10,436 nt of DNA, taken from Thermoanaerobaculia bacterium (GTDB taxonomy: Bacteria > Acidobacteriota > Thermoanaerobaculia > Multivoradales > UBA5704). A program made the translations under genes and the position numbers. Below the pieces are notes generated by a model, which worked only from the letters and a program-made list of their open reading frames with translations, searched no databases and was not told the origin of the DNA. The stretch lies in assembly GCA_025937035.1 (NCBI GenBank), contig JAICSG010000078.1:1-10436 (forward strand). The letters run 5' to 3'. Positions 1 to 6,370 of the stretch are shown here, in pieces (position 1 is the first letter of the stretch; each line of letters begins with the position of its first letter).

Positions 1-1
1 C

Positions 2-466
2 CAGCGGCTGGACCAGACCGCCGAGAGCCAGAAGCTCCTCGAAGGGCTGACGGCGGAGAAGGAGCCGACCTGGGTCACCCCGCTCGCCTATCAGGAGCTC
101 GCCCGCCTCGCCAGCGACCGGGGCAAGGGCTCGGAGGCGGAGAAGGTGCTGCGCCAGGCCCTCGAGCGCTTCCCCGACGACCTCCGGCTGCGCATCCAGC
201 TCGCCGCGATGCTCGACCGCCGCGGCGCCCCGGGGGAGGCCACGGCGATGATCGAGAAGGCCCTCGAGGCATCGTCCGGCGCCGGCGCCAAGCCCACCGG
301 CGAGGTCGCCAGCTCCCGCTATCTCTACAACGCCGTGCGCGCCGATGAGTTCGCCCAGACCCGGAGCTATCTCGACGAGAACGCCAAGTCGCGGCTCCAG
401 ATGCTGGCCCAGGCCCTCAGCGCGCCGCCGGCCGACGCCCAGACGGGCACGGGGGTGGCCCGATGA
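2..466 (+). CDS. TPR-repeat protein, C-terminal part (5' end outside window)
   Basis: The frame is open from base 2, so the gene starts outside the window and only the last 154 residues are seen. The visible part is a helical, Ala/Leu/Glu-rich sequence with TPR-like pairs. The best stretch reads EAEKVLRQALERFPDD followed by LRLRIQLAAMLDRRG and a second helix pair ending in EKALEAS. This is the usual 'A..LE.AL...P.D' pattern of tetratricopeptide repeats, which act as protein-protein interaction scaffolds. The last 50 residues are less repeat-like and end in a low-complexity Ala/Pro/Thr tail. Its stop codon overlaps the start of the VWFA gene by ATGA (463-466), which implies translational coupling and a shared job. 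An internal ATG at 146 lies in the middle of a helix and is not a convincing start. No enzymatic motif is visible, and the cellular location cannot be judged without the N-terminus. Confidence 0.8.
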   Translation, partial: QRLDQTAESQKLLEGLTAEKEPTWVTPLAYQELARLASDRGKGSEAEKVLRQALERFPDDLRLRIQLAAMLDRRGAPGEATAMIEKALEASSGAGAKPTGEVASSRYLYNAVRADEFAQTRSYLDENAKSRLQMLAQALSAPPADAQTGTGVAR

Positions 467-1623
467 AGGGTTTGAGATCGGTGCTGGCGGGGCTCGGCGG
501 GCTGCTGCTCGCGGGCGCGGCGCTCGCCCAGGTCGCGGTGCGCATCCAGAGCCCGACGGCGGATCAGCCGGTCTTCGGGCCCACGGAGGTGAGCGTCGGC
601 GTCGCCGCGGGCGAGAAGGTGGACCGGGTCGAGCTGTTCGTCAACGGCAAGCTGATGGGCACGGCCCAGAAGCCCCCCTACCGGTTCAACGTCGACATGG
701 GGGACGACAACATCCGGCGGGAGCTCCGGGCCGTGGTCCACACCGCCTCCGGCGCCACCGGCTCGGACGTGGTGGTGACGGTGCCCGTGCAGATCTCCGA
801 CGAGCTCAACCTCAAGCTGCGGGCCCTGTTCGTCAGCGTGGTCCACGACGGGCAGAAGAACCTGGCCCTCGGCCAGGACGACTTCCAGATCCTCGACAAC
901 GGGGTGCCGCAGCAGATCGTCACCTTCGGCCGCGACGAGCTGCCGCTGACCGCCGTCCTGCTGCTCGACACCAGCGAGAGCATGGGGGAGAAGCTGGACG
1001 CCGTGCGCCGAGGGACCCGGGCCTTCCTCGACGGCATGAAGCCCTCCGACGAGGCGATGCTCGCCCTCTTCTCGGACCGCCTGCTGCGCTTCACCCCCTT
1101 CACCTCCGACAAGAAGACGCTCGACTCCGTGATCGCCAGCACCCAGGCGGCCGGCGGCACGGCGGTCAACGACTTCCTCTACCTCTCCCTCAAGCTCCTC
1201 GACTCCCGGCAGGGGCAGCGGGTGGTGGTGCTCTTCTCCGACGGCTCGGACGTCCACAGCGTCCTGCCCGCCGCGGACGTGCTCTGGAAGGCCCGCGCCG
1301 GCCAGTCGCTGATCTACTGGATCCAGCTCGGCGGCAAGCACCAGTCGTTCACCTCCGCCTGGCGGGGCTTCAAGGAGAACGACCGCGAGTACACCGAGCT
1401 GGAGAAGGCGGTCCGGGAGAGCGGCGGCCGGGTCCTCGCGATCAACCGCATCGAGGATCTGGAGGGCGCCTTCCGCAACATCCTCCAGGAGCTGCGCCAG
1501 CAGTACGCCCTCGGCTACTACCCCACCAACGCCAAGGGGGACGGGAGCTGGCACAAGGTTCAGGTGAACCTGAAGAGCGGCGGCGGCCGGGTGCATACGC
1601 GCGAGGGGTACGCGGATTATTGA
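463..1623 (+). CDS. Secreted VWFA-domain protein (acidobacterial VWFA-related family)
   Basis: This 386-residue protein begins with a clear Sec signal peptide: MKGLR, a hydrophobic run, then an A-L-A cleavage site near residue 22. Residues about 23-107 look like a beta-sandwich (Ig-like) module with an ELFVNGKLMGT strand pair. The VWFA domain follows from about residue 160 to 345. Its metal-ion-dependent adhesion site is visible as DTSES (169-173), the Thr in GGTAV (T233) and FSDGSD (258-263). The motif 'QDDFQILDNGVPQQIVTF' just before the domain, and LGYYPTN near the C-terminus, are typical of the VWFA-related proteins expanded in Acidobacteriota. The expected role is metal-dependent protein binding in the periplasm or at the cell surface; no partner can be named from sequence. 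It overlaps the upstream TPR gene by ATGA, so the two are probably co-translated. Transcription probably ends in the hairpin-rich repeat that starts 8 bp after the stop. Confidence 0.88.
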   Translation: MKGLRSVLAGLGGLLLAGAALAQVAVRIQSPTADQPVFGPTEVSVGVAAGEKVDRVELFVNGKLMGTAQKPPYRFNVDMGDDNIRRELRAVVHTASGATGSDVVVTVPVQISDELNLKLRALFVSVVHDGQKNLALGQDDFQILDNGVPQQIVTFGRDELPLTAVLLLDTSESMGEKLDAVRRGTRAFLDGMKPSDEAMLALFSDRLLRFTPFTSDKKTLDSVIASTQAAGGTAVNDFLYLSLKLLDSRQGQRVVVLFSDGSDVHSVLPAADVLWKARAGQSLIYWIQLGGKHQSFTSAWRGFKENDREYTELEKAVRESGGRVLAINRIEDLEGAFRNILQELRQQYALGYYPTNAKGDGSWHKVQVNLKSGGGRVHTREGYADY

Positions 1624-1630
1624 GGCGCGG

Positions 1631-1773
1631 CCCCGCCCGGGCATGAATGCCCGGGCTACGAAGGAACCAAAAAGCCGGCTGAAGCCGGCTCTAAAGACAG
1701 ACCTTTCTTCGAGAGCCGGGTTCACCCGGCTTTTCGTTTGAAACGTAGCCCGGGCATTCATGCCCGGGCGGGG
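1631..1773. repeat. Nested inverted repeat (REPIN-like) with four small hairpins
   Basis: The outer arms, 1631-1660 and 1744-1773, are perfect 30-base reverse complements. Each arm contains its own hairpin, GCCCGGGCAT-GA/TC-ATGCCCGGGC. Inside lies a second, different inverted repeat, 1670-1692 versus 1712-1734, matching at 21 of 23 positions. Each of these inner arms again folds on itself: AGCCGGCT-GA-AGCCGGCT on the left and AGCCGGGT-TC-ACCCGGCT on the right. The right inner hairpin is followed by TTTT and could serve as a weak rho-independent terminator for the VWFA gene. The element fills the gap between two genes and codes for nothing. Its right edge ends three bases before the -35 hexamer of the next promoter. 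A dispersed repeat element is the best guess. Confidence 0.8.
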
Positions 1774-1775
1774 GC

Positions 1776-1806
1776 TTGACCCTCACGCTACGTGAGGCTC
1801 TATCGT
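1776..1806 (+). promoter_or_regulatory. MerR-type promoter and operator of the downstream regulator
   Basis: The -35 hexamer TTGACC (1776-1781) and the -10-like TATCGT (1801-1806) are separated by exactly 19 bp, the over-long spacer typical of promoters controlled by MerR-family proteins. The spacer region holds a perfect dyad, CCTCACG-CTA-CGTGAGG (1781-1797). This is the known geometry in which a MerR dimer untwists the spacer to let RNA polymerase read the promoter, and it predicts autoregulation of the gene that follows. The -10 is not close to consensus, as is common for such promoters. A start near 1813 would follow. Confidence 0.75.
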
Positions 1807-1849
1807 TCCTTTCATGGCCGGATGGACCGGCCGGAAAGGAGATCGACGG

Positions 1850-2584
1850 ATGCGGCCCCCGCCTTGGAAGGTGGGCGAGCTGGCCAAGCGGACCGGAGTG
1901 TCCGTGCGGGCGCTCCACCACTACGACGAGATCGGCCTGCTCTCGCCCTCCCACCGCTCGCAGGCCGGCTACCGGCTGTACACCGAGATCGACGTGGCGC
2001 GGCTGCAGCAGATCCGCTCGTTGCGGGCCCTCGGGTTCTCCCTGGAGGAGGCCCGGGATTTCCTGAAACGTCCGGAGGTCACGCCCGACCGCGTGCTGCG
2101 GCTCCACATCGCGCATCTCAAGGAGCAGATCGCGGCCCAGCAGAGCCTGGCCGACCGCCTGGAGCAGGTGGCGCGGCGCTGGCGGTCGGACGAGAACGTA
2201 CCCACGGAGGAGTTCCTCCAGATCATCGAGGTGACGAACATGATCGGCAAGTACTACACGCCGGAGCAGATGGAGCAGATGAAGCAGAGGCGCGAGATGC
2301 TGGGCGAGGACCACATCCGGCAGGCCGAGGCCGAGTGGCCGGAGCTGATCGCCAAGGTCCAGGCCGAGATGGACCGCGGGACCGATCCCGCCGACGAGCG
2401 GGTCCAGGCCCTCGCCCGCCGCTGGAAGGAGCTGGTGGAGGAATTCACCGGCGGCGACCCCGGCATCGCGAAGTCGGTCGGCCGGATGTGGCAGGAGGAG
2501 ACCACCATCCATGGGATGGACACCGGCAACATGCGGAGCCTGATGGGGTATGTCCAGAAGGCTTGGGCCGCGGGGAAGGGATAG
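1850..2584 (+). CDS. MerR-family transcriptional regulator with TipAS-like ligand-binding domain
   Basis: The protein has 244 residues from the chosen start. Residues 6-25 (WKVGELAKRTGVSVRALHHYD) form the MerR helix-turn-helix, followed by the wing motif GYRLYTEIDVARL (40-52). A long helix (about 78-112) forms the dimer coiled coil. Residues about 120-244, with YYTPEQMEQMKQRREMLG and WPELIAKVQAEMDRG, match the all-helical TipAS domain that in TipA-type regulators closes around thiopeptide or other small ligands. There is no Cys cluster, so a metal-sensing MerR is unlikely. The ATG at 1850 is preferred over the in-frame ATG at 1814 because AAGGAG (1836-1841) lies 8 bp before it and the HTH starts at once. 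The 1814 start would have no ribosome binding site and would fall at the predicted transcription start. The gene is flanked by repeats on both sides and looks monocistronic. Its likely target beyond its own promoter is not visible. Confidence 0.9.
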   Translation: MRPPPWKVGELAKRTGVSVRALHHYDEIGLLSPSHRSQAGYRLYTEIDVARLQQIRSLRALGFSLEEARDFLKRPEVTPDRVLRLHIAHLKEQIAAQQSLADRLEQVARRWRSDENVPTEEFLQIIEVTNMIGKYYTPEQMEQMKQRREMLGEDHIRQAEAEWPELIAKVQAEMDRGTDPADERVQALARRWKELVEEFTGGDPGIAKSVGRMWQEETTIHGMDTGNMRSLMGYVQKAWAAGKG

Positions 2585-2611
2585 GCCCTCAGAGCGCCGG
2601 TGCCCTCTCCC

Positions 2612-2694
2612 CGTCCTGCCCTCCGAAGCCTCACCCTCGATCCCTCTTCACAAGTGGAGAGGGGTCAGGGAGTGAGGGCTCGAAGGGCAGGACG
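2612..2694. repeat. Large imperfect palindrome after the MerR gene
   Basis: The left arm (2612-2651) and right arm (2654-2694) are reverse complements at roughly four of five positions around a two-base centre (CAC-AA-GTG). The outermost 11 bases (CGTCCTGCCCT) pair perfectly, as does the CCTCAC/GTGAGG block. The arms carry the CCCTCACC and CCCTCTYCAC words that recur in dispersed palindromic intergenic repeats of many GC-rich bacteria. It begins 27 bp after the merR stop, so it may also end that transcript, but there is no T-run after the stem on either strand. No reading frame of interest lies in it. Confidence 0.7.
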
Positions 2695-2712
2695 CCCCGG
2701 GAGGCGACGACC

Positions 2713-2728
2713 GGTGCGAAATCACACC
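2713..2728. repeat. Hairpin repeat GGTGCGAAATCACACC, copy 1
   Basis: GGTGCGAAATCACACC can fold as a short stem around AAAT, with one imperfect pair. The same 16-mer with a single change occurs at 9175-9190. The surrounding stretch from 2695 to 2838 holds no gene: only this motif, the 8-bp inverted repeat CGCGAGAG (2746-2753) / CTCTCGCG (2784-2791), and the promoter elements of the next gene. Confidence 0.6.
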
Positions 2729-2789
2729 TCTCGGCCCCCGCTCTTCGCGAGAGATTCACCCACCGGATGAGCCGGCGATCTTCCTCTCG

Positions 2790-2830
2790 CGTGACCCCCT
2801 CACGTCCGCCCCGGACGGCTCTGGTAGGAT
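2790..2830 (+). promoter_or_regulatory. Candidate operator dyads and extended -10 in front of the receptor operon
   Basis: Two perfect dyads lie in a row: CGTGA-CCCCC-TCACG (2790-2804) and CGTCCG-CCC-CGGACG (2803-2817). They are followed by TGG-TAGGAT (2822-2830), which reads as an extended -10 with no good -35. If transcription starts near 2837, the first dyad is centred near -40, where a Crp/Fnr activator would sit, and the second covers the polymerase site as a repressor operator would. The first dyad resembles the GTGA...TCAC Crp-type site but its spacer is 5 rather than 6. AGGA within TAGGAT could instead be the ribosome binding site of the gene at 2839, so the -10 reading is tentative. 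Confidence 0.45.
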
Positions 2831-2838
2831 TCTCTTCC

Positions 2839-3195
2839 ATGCCGTCCTGGCGGAATCTCTGGACCAGCCTGCTGGCGGCGCTCCTGCTGCTGGGCGCCGT
2901 GGATCTGCACGCGCCCGGAGAAGGGCTCGACCCTCTGGGCCATCTCCACGAGGGGAGCTACTCCGCCAGCGCGCGGCACCCCGGCCAGCCCGCCCACTTC
3001 GAGCCGTCCAGCGACGCGCAGCGCCCCGTCTGCGCGCTCTGCCTCCATCTCCTGCGCACGAGCGGCGTCCATCTGCTCGCCGCCCGGGGCCTGGAGCCGC
3101 TGGCCCTCCGGGCCGCCAGGCTCGAGGATCTCGCGCCGTCCAGCCTCCAGGGTGTCCGGAGCCTGAGCGGTGCCCGCGCCCCGCCGTCCGTCTGA
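2839..3195 (+). CDS. Small secreted or membrane-anchored protein with CxxC motif, function unknown
   Basis: The protein has 118 residues. It starts MPSWRNLWTS and runs straight into a hydrophobic segment (LLAALLLLGAVDL, about 11-23), so it is a signal peptide or N-terminal anchor. The rest carries scattered histidines (HLHEG, ARHPGQPAHFE) and a compact CALCLHLLRTSGVHL motif near residues 65-79, in which two Cys are three apart and followed by His. Such a CxxC-His pattern could bind a metal or form a disulfide; this is inference, and the family is not one I can name with certainty. The layout is reminiscent of small DUF2946-like proteins found beside metal-related TonB receptors. It ends 89 bp before the TonB receptor on the same strand, suggesting a shared operon. 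The start is chosen because the hydrophobic segment follows at once; the ribosome binding site is weak (AGGA at 2826-2829). Confidence 0.65.
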   Translation: MPSWRNLWTSLLAALLLLGAVDLHAPGEGLDPLGHLHEGSYSASARHPGQPAHFEPSSDAQRPVCALCLHLLRTSGVHLLAARGLEPLALRAARLEDLAPSSLQGVRSLSGARAPPSV

Positions 3196-3232
3196 CCTCC
3201 CGTTCCCTTCGCGGATTCAAAACGAAAACGTC

Positions 3233-3262
3233 CTCTCCGGCCGGACATCCCGGCGGGGAGAG
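3233..3262 (+). promoter_or_regulatory. Leader hairpin before the TonB receptor
   Basis: CTCTCC (3233-3238) pairs with GGAGAG (3257-3262). After a small internal loop, GCCGG (3240-3244) pairs with CCGGC (3250-3254), leaving the loop ACATC. The hairpin lies 14 bases before the GGAGG ribosome binding site (3276-3280) of the receptor gene, in the 89-bp gap after the small CxxC gene. It may be an intercistronic stabilising or attenuating structure. There is no T-run, so it is not a standard terminator. Confidence 0.4.
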
Positions 3263-3284
3263 AGCTACCGCGTTTGGAGGTCCG

Positions 3285-5696
3285 ATGAACGTACGACGCA
3301 GAATTTCGCGCGGAGGGCTCGCCGCTCTCCTCGCGCTGGCCCTGCCGGCCGTCCTCTGGGGAGGCCAGGTCCGCGGCAAGGTCCTGGGCCCGGGCGACGA
3401 CCCGTTGCCCGGGGTGACCCTGACCCTCGCCAACGACCTCACCGGCTCGTCGCAGCAGACCGTCTCCGGCGCCGACGGCGGGTTCTTCTTCTACAACGTG
3501 CCCGAGAACCCCTATCACCTGCGGGCCTCGCTGGAGGGCTTCGCCGACTACCACGCCGACCTCGAGGTGCATGGCAACGTGCCCGTCGAGCACACCGTGC
3601 GCCTGACCGCTCAATTTACCGGCTCGACCACGGTCACCGCGGAGAAGGAGACCGTGGCCCTGGAAACCGGGGAATCCTCGACCCACACCGACGTCGACAA
3701 GTCGCTGGTGCGCCGCTTCGCCGCGCCGGTGGCCTCGCGGGCGTTCGAGTCGATCATCCTCTCCTCGCCCGGGTTCAGCCAGGACGAGAACGGCCGCTAT
3801 CACTTCCAGGGAGGCCATTCCCAGCAGCTCCTGGTGATCGATGGCCAGCCGATCGGCGACCAGGTGGGGGTCACCTTCTCCAACTCGCTCAACCCGGCGA
3901 TCGCCGAGGGGATCGAGATCGTCACCGGCGGCGTCCCGGCCGAGTACGGCGAGAAGGCCAACGGCGTGATCAACCTGACCACCCGCTCGGCGCTGGGCCA
4001 CGCCGGCTTTCATGGGGACGCCGGAGTCGGCGCGGCGCGGTTCTCGACCCTGGAAGGCTCGGCCGCGGCGGGCTGGGGCGGTCCCCGGTCCGGGCTCTTC
4101 CTCGATCTCGACGCCTCGCGGTCCGACCGGTTCCTCGATCCGGTCTCCTTCGACAACTTCCACAACCACGGCGCCACCCGCCGGATCTTCGGCCGCTATG
4201 ACCTTCTTTCCACCTCGGAGGCCGATTCCTTCCGGCTCACCGGCAACGCCGGCAAGACCGACCGCGACGTGACCAACCTTCCGTCACAGGAGGCGGCCGG
4301 GCAGAACCAGCGGGTCTCCACCCAGGACTGGAACCTGAGCCTCGGCTACCAGCACGTCGCCGCCGCCGGCCGGGTCTTTGACGCCCAGATCTACGGCCGC
4401 GACAACAAGCTGACGCTGCTCGGCTCGCCCAACGACACGCCGGTGACCGCGGACCAGAACCGGTCGCTCGCCAATGAGGGGGGGAACCTCTCCTTCTCGT
4501 GGCTGAGGGGGGACAACGAGATCAAGGCGGGAGCCCAGGCCAAGCGCTTTCCGATCCGCGAGTCCTTCCGCTTCGGCATCACCGATCCCGGGCTCAACGA
4601 TCCGGAGTCGGAGGGCTACAACCCCAACGTGGCCCCGTACGACCTGACGCGGGGAGGATCCCTGTTCGACTTCAATGCCGAGCGCACGGGCCAGTACTCC
4701 GCGGGCTATGTCCAGGACACGCTGCGGCTGCACGACCTGACGATCAACGCCGGCGTGCGTTACGATCACAACAAGCTTTTCGAGACGGAGAGCCTGTTCC
4801 AGCCCCGCATCGGCGTGGCCTACTTCCTCCAGGCCACCAACACGGTCCTCCGTGCCTCGTACGACCGGATGCTCATCACTCCGGAGTACGAGAACATCCT
4901 GCTCTCCTCGTCGGCCGCGGCGGCGGCGCTCGTACCGCCGGAGCTCCAGGGCAACAGCCAGCTCGGCGGCGGCCAGCTCTTCAACCTCTCCGAGCGGCAC
5001 GAGGCCTACAACGCCGGTATCCAGCAGGGGCTCGGCCGCGCCCTGCGGCTCGACCTCTCCTGGTGGAGGCGGACGGTGGTGAACGCCGCCGACCAGGACC
5101 AGCTCTTCAATACCGGCGTCGTCTTCCCGCTCAACTTCAAGGGCGCCGACCTCAGCGGCTGGAACGCGCGGCTTGACGGCGGGCCGTGGCACGGCCTGCG
5201 CGGTTATCTCTCGCTCGGTCACGTGAAAGCGCTGTATCAGAACCCCTTCGTCGGCGGCCTGTTCCTCGACGCCAGCGCGGCCGACACCCTCGCCGGCGGC
5301 TCGTTCGTCATCGATCACGACCAGGACCTTCAGGAGCAACTCGGCCTGTTCTGGGATATCCCGAGCACCGGCTACTGGGTCGGGGTGACGCAGCGCTACG
5401 ACTCAGGGTTGGTGACCGACGCGGGCACCGTCGAGGACGTCCTGGCGAGCCCGGACACCGCCTACGCGGCCCCCTACATCCGTTTCAACACCGACCCGCA
5501 GCGCATCAAGCCGCGCGACGTCTGGAGCTTCTCCATCGGTGCCCGGCTCCAGCAGTACGGGCTGCCCTTCGAGGTGCAGCTCGACCTGCTGAACGCTTTC
5601 GACGAGAAGGGCCTTTACAACTTCCAGTCGGTCTTCGGCGGCACCCACGTCATTCCGCCGCGCGCGGTGGCGGGCCGCATCCGCTACGTCTTCTGA
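3285..5696 (+). CDS. TonB-dependent outer-membrane receptor with carboxypeptidase-regulatory-like N-domain
   Basis: The protein has 803 residues. A Sec signal peptide (1-27) ends near LWGGQ. Residues about 28-108 (QVRGKVLGPGDDPLPGVTLTL ... DGGFFFYNVP) are a carboxypeptidase-regulatory-like beta-sandwich. A plug domain follows at about 130-235 and closes with EIVTGGVPAEYGEKANGVINL, the classic end of TonB plugs. The rest is a beta-barrel with many alternating aromatic strands, ending in RIRYVF, where the terminal Phe is the outer-membrane assembly signal. TTVTAEKE (115-122) sits where a TonB box is expected. Such receptors import large or scarce ligands across the outer membrane using TonB-ExbBD energy; the substrate is unknown here. 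No histidine or cysteine clusters mark it as a metal receptor. GGAGG (3276-3280) precedes the start by 4 bp. The 17-bp gap to the Crp-like gene and the small CxxC gene upstream suggest a three-gene operon. Confidence 0.92.
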   Translation: MNVRRRISRGGLAALLALALPAVLWGGQVRGKVLGPGDDPLPGVTLTLANDLTGSSQQTVSGADGGFFFYNVPENPYHLRASLEGFADYHADLEVHGNVPVEHTVRLTAQFTGSTTVTAEKETVALETGESSTHTDVDKSLVRRFAAPVASRAFESIILSSPGFSQDENGRYHFQGGHSQQLLVIDGQPIGDQVGVTFSNSLNPAIAEGIEIVTGGVPAEYGEKANGVINLTTRSALGHAGFHGDAGVGAARFSTLEGSAAAGWGGPRSGLFLDLDASRSDRFLDPVSFDNFHNHGATRRIFGRYDLLSTSEADSFRLTGNAGKTDRDVTNLPSQEAAGQNQRVSTQDWNLSLGYQHVAAAGRVFDAQIYGRDNKLTLLGSPNDTPVTADQNRSLANEGGNLSFSWLRGDNEIKAGAQAKRFPIRESFRFGITDPGLNDPESEGYNPNVAPYDLTRGGSLFDFNAERTGQYSAGYVQDTLRLHDLTINAGVRYDHNKLFETESLFQPRIGVAYFLQATNTVLRASYDRMLITPEYENILLSSSAAAAALVPPELQGNSQLGGGQLFNLSERHEAYNAGIQQGLGRALRLDLSWWRRTVVNAADQDQLFNTGVVFPLNFKGADLSGWNARLDGGPWHGLRGYLSLGHVKALYQNPFVGGLFLDASAADTLAGGSFVIDHDQDLQEQLGLFWDIPSTGYWVGVTQRYDSGLVTDAGTVEDVLASPDTAYAAPYIRFNTDPQRIKPRDVWSFSIGARLQQYGLPFEVQLDLLNAFDEKGLYNFQSVFGGTHVIPPRAVAGRIRYVF

Positions 5697-5713
5697 CCGT
5701 GAGGAGCGAAGCC

Positions 5714-6325
5714 ATGGCGAGCCCGCATCATCGTTACAAGGCCGGCGAGAGGATCCTGCTCGGCCCCGAGAGCGTCCTGGAGGTGGTCTCTGGAGCCGTC
5801 GCCCTGACGGTCCTTCATGAGGACGGGGCCGAGGTCCTCCTGGGGCTCCTCGGCCCCGGGCAGGTGCTGGTGGGCCACCCCCAAGAGACCTCCTGTCTTC
5901 AGCTCTACGCCCTCGGCACGGCGACGGTGTGGGTGCAGCCCTGGTCCAAAGCCGTCCTGCAACCGGGCTTCGCCGACCGGCTGCGGGACCGGCTGCGAAG
6001 CCTGGAGGCCTGGGCGGCGATGCAGGCCCGGCCCAGTCTCGAGCGGCGGCTCCTCGGCATCCTGGGGCTCCTGGCCGGGCAGTTCGGCCGGCCGGCCAGC
6101 CAGGGGGTGGAGATCGAGGTGGGGATCACCCACCACCAACTGGCGTCGGCCGTGGGGGCGACCCGCTCCACCGTCACCCGCCTGCTCGGCCGCCTGCGCC
6201 GGCGCGGCCTGCTGATCGCCGTCCGGCACGGGCGCGGCGAGCGCTACTGCCTGCCCCCGCGGGAGGGTGCGGAAGACCCGGAAAGGTGCGAACCGGCACT
6301 GGTCGGCCGGCCCCTGATCCCTTAA
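5714..6325 (+). CDS. Crp/Fnr-family transcriptional regulator, short sensor domain
   Basis: The protein has 203 residues. Residues about 8-80 are a shortened cupin-like effector barrel (YKAGERILLGPESVLEVVSGAVALT, then LLGPGQVLVG), followed by the dimerisation helix (about 83-105). The winged helix covers about 107-180, with the recognition region HHQLASAVGATRSTVTRLLGRL (140-161), close to the 'QLAS..G.TR.TVTR.L..L' signature of the Crp family. The cAMP phosphate-binding motif of Crp (GE....RxA) is not seen, and the sensor has a single Cys (C61) rather than an Fnr iron-sulfur set, so the ligand is unknown. The start at 5714 follows GAGGAG (5701-5706) by 7 bp; the frame is open far upstream only because it overlaps the receptor gene. 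It lies 17 bp after the TonB receptor, so it is probably co-transcribed and may control the operon through the dyad at 2790-2804. Confidence 0.87.
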   Translation: MASPHHRYKAGERILLGPESVLEVVSGAVALTVLHEDGAEVLLGLLGPGQVLVGHPQETSCLQLYALGTATVWVQPWSKAVLQPGFADRLRDRLRSLEAWAAMQARPSLERRLLGILGLLAGQFGRPASQGVEIEVGITHHQLASAVGATRSTVTRLLGRLRRRGLLIAVRHGRGERYCLPPREGAEDPERCEPALVGRPLIP

Positions 6326-6333
6326 ATTAACAA

Positions 6334-6363
6334 CCGGAGGCGAGCTTGCCACCTCGCCTCCGG
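6334..6363 (-). terminator. Terminator for the minus-strand Asp-box gene
   Basis: CCGGAGGCGAG (6334-6344) pairs perfectly with CTCGCCTCCGG (6353-6363) around an 8-base loop. Read on the minus strand, the stem is followed by TTGTTAATTT, a T-rich tail suited to stopping the convergent minus-strand gene that ends at 6423. On the plus strand no T-run follows. Confidence 0.7.
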
Positions 6364-6370
6364 CCATCAG

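Noticed and set aside
367..1761. Long minus-strand frame of 464 codons opposite the VWFA gene
   Set aside because: It mirrors a gene with signal peptide, intact VWFA motifs and coupling to its neighbour. The antisense translation is low-complexity and has no recognisable domain.
1814..1849. Earlier in-frame start of the MerR regulator
   Set aside because: No ribosome binding site, it falls at the predicted transcription start, and the added 12 residues are not part of the MerR fold.
5186..5713. N-terminal extension of the Crp-like protein overlapping the TonB receptor
   Set aside because: The extension is an out-of-frame reading of the receptor barrel, and GAGGAG sits 7 bp before the ATG at 5714, where the family similarity begins.
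6285..6300. Third copy of the GGTGCGAA hairpin repeat at the 3' end of crp
   Set aside because: Only GGTGCGAA matches; the second half is different and the stem is short, so chance in GC-rich sequence is enough.
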